8,465 bases of DNA from an uncultured Campylobacter sp. (GTDB lineage Bacteria; Campylobacterota; Campylobacteria; Campylobacterales; Campylobacteraceae), in NCBI RefSeq assembly GCF_938030685.1, contig NZ_CALHHX010000096.1:1-8465 (forward strand). Reading direction: 5' to 3'. Positions 4,928-8,465 of the stretch are shown here, one piece after another (within the stretch, counting starts at the first letter, position 1; the number at the start of each line of letters is the position of its first letter). The position numbers and the translations under genes were made by a program. Under the pieces are notes generated by a model. It saw only the letters and a list, made by a program, of their open reading frames with translations, did no database searches and was not told the DNA's origin.

Positions 4928-6285
4928 TAGGCATAGTGATGTTTGCGGCAGCGCTTTTTATGCTGCTACTCGGTTTTCCCGTTGCGTTTACATTCGGCGC
5001 TGTGGCGGTGATTTTCGGCTTTATCTACGGACTTAGTGAGGCGTGGGATTATGCGCAGGGCTTTGAAATTTTAACCGAAGCTTTCGAGGATATGAGCAGG
5101 CAGTTTTTCTCACTAATGCCTAATAGAATTTACTCGATTATGGAAAATCAACTGTTAATCTCGGTGCCGCTTTTTATTTTGATGGGTATGATTTTGCAAA
5201 AGACTCGCCTTGCGGAGCGTTTATTAGAGTCGATGGCATTTTTATTCGGCGGCGTACGAGGCGGCGTGGCGATCAGCACCGTTTTGGTGGGCGCGTTACT
5301 TGCAGCTACGACGGGCATCGTGGGCGCGACTGTTATCGCTATGGGCGTCATCAGCCTGCCCGTGATGATGAAATACGGCTACGATAAGCCTCTAGCTACC
5401 GGCACCATCGCTGCTGCGGGTACGCTTGGGCAGATTATCCCGCCTTCTATCGTGCTGATTATTTTAGGCGATATACTTTCTGTTTCGGTGGGCGATCTTT
5501 TCTCTGCAGCAGTTATTCCTGGGCTCGTGCTAGTGGGTTTTTACGTGATTTATATTGCGATTATTTCATATATTTGCAAAGATTATGCGCCGCCTGTTCC
5601 GCCGCTAGAGGGACTTAGCAAATCAAAGCAAATTTTTATAGCGCTTAAAAACGTCGTGCCGGTGCTCGTGCTGATTTTGCTCGTCTTGGGATCTATTTTT
5701 GCGGGCATCGCTACGCCTACGGAGAGCTCGTCGGTAGGCTGCTTGGGTGCGATAGCGCTAGCTGTTTTATACCGCACATTTTCGTTTAGACTGATCTATG
5801 ACGCGTTAAAAAATACCGCTAAAATTTCGGGCATGGTTTTTATGATTTTGATGGGCGCCACGGCATTTTCGATGATTTTTTCTTACACGGGCGGAGATGA
5901 GGTCGTAAAAAATTTTATGGAAAATCTGCCTGGTCAAGCGTGGGGATTTATTGCACTTACGATGGTAGTTATCATAGTGCTTGGATTTTTTCTCGATTAT
6001 GTCGAAATTTCATATATCATTTTACCGATACTTTTGCCGATAGTAGAGTCTTTGCATATCAATCCCGTGTGGTTTGCGATCTTAATCGCTGTAAATTTAC
6101 AAACGTCGTTTATGACGCCGCCATTTGGATTTTCGATATTTTTCTTAAAGGGCGTAACGCCGCCGCAAATCCACACCACGGACATTTACAAGGGCGTACT
6201 GCCTTTTATTTTATTGCAAATTCTAGTGCTATTAACACTCGCAATCTTTCCGGGGGTTTTTGGTTTAAAAGCTTTTTTAGGCTAG
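4924..6285 (+). CDS. dctM: TRAP transporter large permease (DctM family, alpha-keto/hydroxy-acid or chloroaromatic type)
   Basis: This 453-residue multi-pass inner-membrane protein is the ion-coupled translocation subunit of a TRAP transporter. Landmarks are L-L-L-G-F-P-V-A-F-T-F-G (14-25), S-V-P-L-F-I-L-M-G (80-88), G-A-T-V-I-A-M-G-V-I-S-L-P-V-M-M (134-149), G-T-L-G-Q-I-I-P-P-S-I (166-176), A-T-P-T-E-S-S (263-269) and F-L-D-Y-V-E-I (356-362). The motif N-L-Q-T-S-F-M-T-P-P-F-G-F-S-I-F-F-L-K-G (391-410) completes the set. The last two motifs and an insertion near residues 38-75 are, as I recall, typical of the branch annotated 'mannitol/chloroaromatic compound' transporters, whose characterised members include alpha-keto acid and lactate systems, rather than C4-dicarboxylate DctM. 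The start ATG at 4924 has AAGGTGG about eight bases upstream. pycB follows after 41 bases, which supports a substrate related to pyruvate. The substrate itself is inference. Confidence 0.93.
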   Translation: MIGIVMFAAALFMLLLGFPVAFTFGAVAVIFGFIYGLSEAWDYAQGFEILTEAFEDMSRQFFSLMPNRIYSIMENQLLISVPLFILMGMILQKTRLAERLLESMAFLFGGVRGGVAISTVLVGALLAATTGIVGATVIAMGVISLPVMMKYGYDKPLATGTIAAAGTLGQIIPPSIVLIILGDILSVSVGDLFSAAVIPGLVLVGFYVIYIAIISYICKDYAPPVPPLEGLSKSKQIFIALKNVVPVLVLILLVLGSIFAGIATPTESSSVGCLGAIALAVLYRTFSFRLIYDALKNTAKISGMVFMILMGATAFSMIFSYTGGDEVVKNFMENLPGQAWGFIALTMVVIIVLGFFLDYVEISYIILPILLPIVESLHINPVWFAILIAVNLQTSFMTPPFGFSIFFLKGVTPPQIHTTDIYKGVLPFILLQILVLLTLAIFPGVFGLKAFLG

Positions 6286-6326
6286 AAATATTAAAATTCA
6301 CGCTAAATTTAACCTAGGAGCTAAAA

Positions 6327-8165
6327 ATGGCTAAAAAGCTTATCGACGTTATGGATACGACCTTTCGCGACGGATTTCAGTCAGTTTTCGGCGCGCGCGT
6401 GGCGATGGAGGACTTCCTGCCCGCCGTTAGCGCGGCCAAAGACGCCGGCATCACGCACTTCGAGTTTGGCGGCGGCGCGCGGTTTCAGAGCCTGTATTTT
6501 TACCTAAACGAAGATGCCTTTGAGATGATGGATAAATTTAGAAGCATCGTGGGACCTGAGGCGAACCTGCAGACCCTTAGCCGCGGCGTAAATACCGTCA
6601 CGCTTGATACCGGCAGCCGCGAGATCATCGATCTGCACGCCAAGCTTTTTGCCAAGCACGGCACGACGACGATTAGAAATTTCGACGCGCTAAACGACGT
6701 GGAAAATTTAAAATTTAGCGGCGAGTGCATACATCGCCACGGTCTTAAACACGAAGTCGTGGTTACGATGATGGATCTGCCGCCGGGATGCAGCGGCGCG
6801 CACGATGCGGCGTTTTATGAGAGAATTTTGCGTCAAATTTTAGACGCGCAGATTCCGTTCGACAGCGTCTGTTTCAAAGACGCAAGCGGCACCAGTAGCC
6901 CGCAGAAGGTCTATGAGACGATCAAGCGCGCGCGTAAAATTTTAGGCGACGGAGTGCATATTCGCCTGCACACACACGAGACGGCGGGTGTTAGCGTCGC
7001 ATGCTATCAGGCTGCGCTCGTTGCGGGCGTAGACGGCATCGATCTTGCCGCGCATCCCGTAAGCGGCGGCACGAGCCAGCCGGACATTCTTACGCTGCTG
7101 CACGCGACGAAGGGGCAAAATTTCGACCTGGGGCTAGATGCAGAGAAAATTTTAAAATACGAAGAGGTTTTGGGCGAGTGCTTGAAGGATTATTTTATGC
7201 CGCCAGAGGCCACGCAGGTAAGCCCGCTCATTCCGTTTTCGCCGATGCCGGGAGGCGCGCTTACAGCAAACACTCAGATGATGCGCGATAATAAAATTTT
7301 AGATAAATTTCCAGCCGTCATCAAGGCTATGCGCGAAGTCGTCGAAAAGGGCGGTTTCGGCACGAGCGTGACGCCGGTTAGCCAGTTTTATTTCCAGCAG
7401 GCGTTTAACAACGTAATGTTCGGTCCATGGAAAAAGATCGCCGAGGGCTACGGCAAGATGGTGCTAGGCTATTTTGGCAAAACGCCCGTTAAACCCGACG
7501 AGGGCGTGATTAAAATGGCGGTGGAGCAGCTGGGCTTAGAGCCTACGACCAAGCATGCCGTAGATATCGCCGATGCCGACGAGAGCAAGAGCGTCGCGTA
7601 TGCGCAGAAAATTCTGCGCGAGCAGGGCATCGAGCCTAGCGAGGAGAACATATTCATCGCGCTTGCGTGCAAAGAAAAAGGCATCGCGTTTTTAAAAGGC
7701 GAGGGCAAGGTGATGAGCCGCAAAAAAGAGGACGTAGCGCCCGCTGCAAGCCATCAAAGCAGTATTTCTAAAAACGGCAAATTTGACGTTAAAATTAACG
7801 GCAAAATTTACAGCGTAGAATTTGCGGGGCAAAATGTGCTCGTAAACGGCGATCGATACGACGTCAGCTTCGATACCTCAGCGCCCGCAAAGCCGCAGCC
7901 GCAAAGCTCCGCCGGCGAGCAGCCCACTGCTAACGCGCGAAGTGGTACGGACGATAACGATATAAAAGCGACGCTTCCTAGCAACGTATTTAAAATTTTA
8001 ATAAAGGAAGGCGACGCTGTTAAGGCGGGGCAGAATGTCATCGTGCTTGAAGCGATGAAGATGGAGATAAATATCGAAAGCCCACGTGACGGTGTAATCG
8101 ATAAAATTTTAGTCGCTCAAGGCGATACGGTCGATGCCGATCAGGTGCTCGCGATTTTAAGATAA
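6327..8165 (+). CDS. pycB: Pyruvate carboxylase subunit B (carboxyltransferase + biotin carrier; oxaloacetate decarboxylase alpha-like)
   Basis: This 612-residue cytoplasmic protein transfers CO2 from carboxybiotin to pyruvate to give oxaloacetate. The HMGL-like TIM barrel begins D-V-M-D-T-T-F-R-D-G-F-Q-S (7-19), with D10 a metal ligand. It carries F-K-D-A-S-G (183-188), with K184 as the carbamylated metal-bridging lysine, and H-T-H-E-T-A-G (215-221), with H215 and H217 as metal ligands. A PYC/OADA domain with S-P-M-P-G-G-A (at about 305-315) follows. An Ala/Pro/Gln/Ser-rich linker (about 522-545) leads to a lipoyl-type carrier domain with E-A-M-K-M, where K578 (codon 8058-8060) is the biotinylation site. 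AGGAG (6316-6320) sits six bases before the ATG. The family also includes the alpha subunit of sodium-pumping oxaloacetate decarboxylase. With no oadB/oadG here and pckA next door, the two-subunit pyruvate carboxylase role is favoured; PycA must be encoded elsewhere. It probably shares a transcript with dctQM. Confidence 0.92.
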   Translation: MAKKLIDVMDTTFRDGFQSVFGARVAMEDFLPAVSAAKDAGITHFEFGGGARFQSLYFYLNEDAFEMMDKFRSIVGPEANLQTLSRGVNTVTLDTGSREIIDLHAKLFAKHGTTTIRNFDALNDVENLKFSGECIHRHGLKHEVVVTMMDLPPGCSGAHDAAFYERILRQILDAQIPFDSVCFKDASGTSSPQKVYETIKRARKILGDGVHIRLHTHETAGVSVACYQAALVAGVDGIDLAAHPVSGGTSQPDILTLLHATKGQNFDLGLDAEKILKYEEVLGECLKDYFMPPEATQVSPLIPFSPMPGGALTANTQMMRDNKILDKFPAVIKAMREVVEKGGFGTSVTPVSQFYFQQAFNNVMFGPWKKIAEGYGKMVLGYFGKTPVKPDEGVIKMAVEQLGLEPTTKHAVDIADADESKSVAYAQKILREQGIEPSEENIFIALACKEKGIAFLKGEGKVMSRKKEDVAPAASHQSSISKNGKFDVKINGKIYSVEFAGQNVLVNGDRYDVSFDTSAPAKPQPQSSAGEQPTANARSGTDDNDIKATLPSNVFKILIKEGDAVKAGQNVIVLEAMKMEINIESPRDGVIDKILVAQGDTVDADQVLAILR

Positions 8166-8171
8166 GCTCTA

Positions 8172-8201
8172 AAATTTAGGCGGGCGCTTCCGCCTAAATT
8201 T
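8172..8201 (+). terminator. Perfect 12-bp inverted repeat between pycB and pckA, probable terminator
   Basis: AAATTTAGGCGG (8172-8183) and CCGCCTAAATTT (8190-8201) are exact reverse complements around a six-base loop (GCGCTT), starting seven bases after the pycB stop. The U-rich side lies inside the stem (AAATTT) and no long U tract follows, so termination may be partial. The hairpin could also stabilise the 3' end of the upstream transcript. Confidence 0.65.
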
Positions 8202-8249
8202 CATGGCGACAATCCTCGGTGCTTAAGCGAGCTCACCTAAATTTTAAGC

Positions 8250-8255
8250 TATAAT
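8250..8255 (+). promoter_or_regulatory. -10 box of pckA
   Basis: A perfect TATAAT following an AT-rich TAAATTTTAAGC, 42 bases before the pckA ATG and downstream of the pycB terminator. This gives pckA its own promoter, separate from the dctQM-pycB unit. Confidence 0.6.
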
Positions 8256-8297
8256 AGCGCAATCTTTTATCAAAATTTAATTTAAAAAGGACGCAAA

Positions 8298-8465
8298 ATG
8301 ACAACTCCGAACGATCTGGATAAACTAGGTCTTAAAAATATCAAAAAAATCAATCACAACCTAAGCTACGACGAGCTTTTTGAGCTTGAAAAGGCAAGAG
8401 GCGAGGGGCACGTATCAAGCAACGGCACCTTTATGGTCGATACGGGCATCTTTACGGGTCGCAGC
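8298..8465 (+). CDS. pckA: Phosphoenolpyruvate carboxykinase (ATP), N-terminal part (3' truncated by window edge)
   Basis: Fifty-six codons are visible from ATG 8298 to the window end, with AAGGA (8287-8291) six bases upstream of the start. The text ends V-D-T-G-I-F-T-G-R-S, matching the conserved TGxxTGRSPKDK region near the N-terminus of ATP-dependent PEP carboxykinases. It is preceded by N-L-S-Y-D-E-L-F-E-L-E, which also fits that family. The enzyme converts oxaloacetate plus ATP to PEP plus CO2 in the cytoplasm, the first gluconeogenic step. Sitting next to pycB, which makes oxaloacetate, it completes a pyruvate-to-PEP bypass; as I recall the same pair is adjacent in C. jejuni. Catalytic residues lie beyond the window. 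Confidence 0.9.
   Translation, partial: MTTPNDLDKLGLKNIKKINHNLSYDELFELEKARGEGHVSSNGTFMVDTGIFTGRS

Noticed and set aside
5940..6317. 125-codon plus-strand reading frame inside dctM
   Set aside because: It overlaps the conserved C-terminal TRAP motifs of dctM in another frame and its translation is cysteine- and tyrosine-rich without a recognisable domain; it is a shadow frame.
6327..6383. Phe in place of His in the R-D-G-x-Q-S motif at the start of PycB
   Set aside because: It differs from the common 'RD(G/A)HQS' of pyruvate carboxylases, but as I recall the Campylobacter-type PycB proteins share R-D-G-F-Q-S, so it is probably lineage-typical rather than novel.
8218..8237. GGTG...CACC dyad upstream of the pckA -10 box
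   Set aside because: Only four base pairs with competing short palindromes inside (GCTTAAGC, GAGCTC). This is not enough to propose an operator.

Overview
This window looks like chromosomal DNA from a Campylobacter-type epsilonproteobacterium (Campylobacterota). The main evidence is a pycB-pckA gene pair, which I recall as also adjacent in Campylobacter jejuni. Spacers are rich in AAATTT/TAAAATTTTA, promoters resemble Campylobacter -10 boxes, and the ribosome binding sites are of the AAGGA type. The GC-rich codon use (many GCG, CGC, GGC codons) points away from C. jejuni and towards the higher-GC oral species such as the C. gracilis, C. showae or C. rectus group. The species assignment is inference.

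Left part (1-1479): the C-terminal end of a short-chain dehydrogenase runs off the left edge. It is followed by a broken NAD(P)-binding oxidoreductase of the HTATIP2-like family, with one frameshift and one in-frame stop. About 390 bases of gene-poor DNA follow, possibly holding a small coding remnant on the minus strand. This end looks like a decaying accessory stretch.

Middle part (1480-4164): a SapC-family protein (minus strand) and cysQ (plus strand) diverge from a shared promoter region. Next comes a low-GC, stand-alone type IV pilin-like (pseudopilin) gene with its own promoter and terminator. It converges on a four-helix membrane protein that aligns by eye with DsbI of the DsbB family. 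That protein keeps the two cysteines of the second periplasmic loop but has lost the CxxC of the first loop, which is the most striking observation in the window.

Right part (4165-8465): a probable transcription unit starts with the TRAP transporter small permease dctQ. A candidate 29-codon reading frame overlaps the start of the large permease dctM by ATGA, and then comes pycB, the biotin-carrying carboxyltransferase subunit of pyruvate carboxylase. A perfect 12-bp inverted repeat follows pycB, and pckA (ATP-dependent PEP carboxykinase) then starts from its own promoter and runs off the right edge. Together these genes suggest uptake of an organic acid (the permease subfamily favours an alpha-keto or alpha-hydroxy acid such as pyruvate or lactate). 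This would be followed by anaplerotic carboxylation of pyruvate to oxaloacetate and conversion to PEP, a sensible route in a bacterium that lives on organic acids. No TRAP solute-binding protein (DctP) and no biotin carboxylase (PycA) is encoded in the window. No tRNA, rRNA, CRISPR array or insertion sequence was seen.
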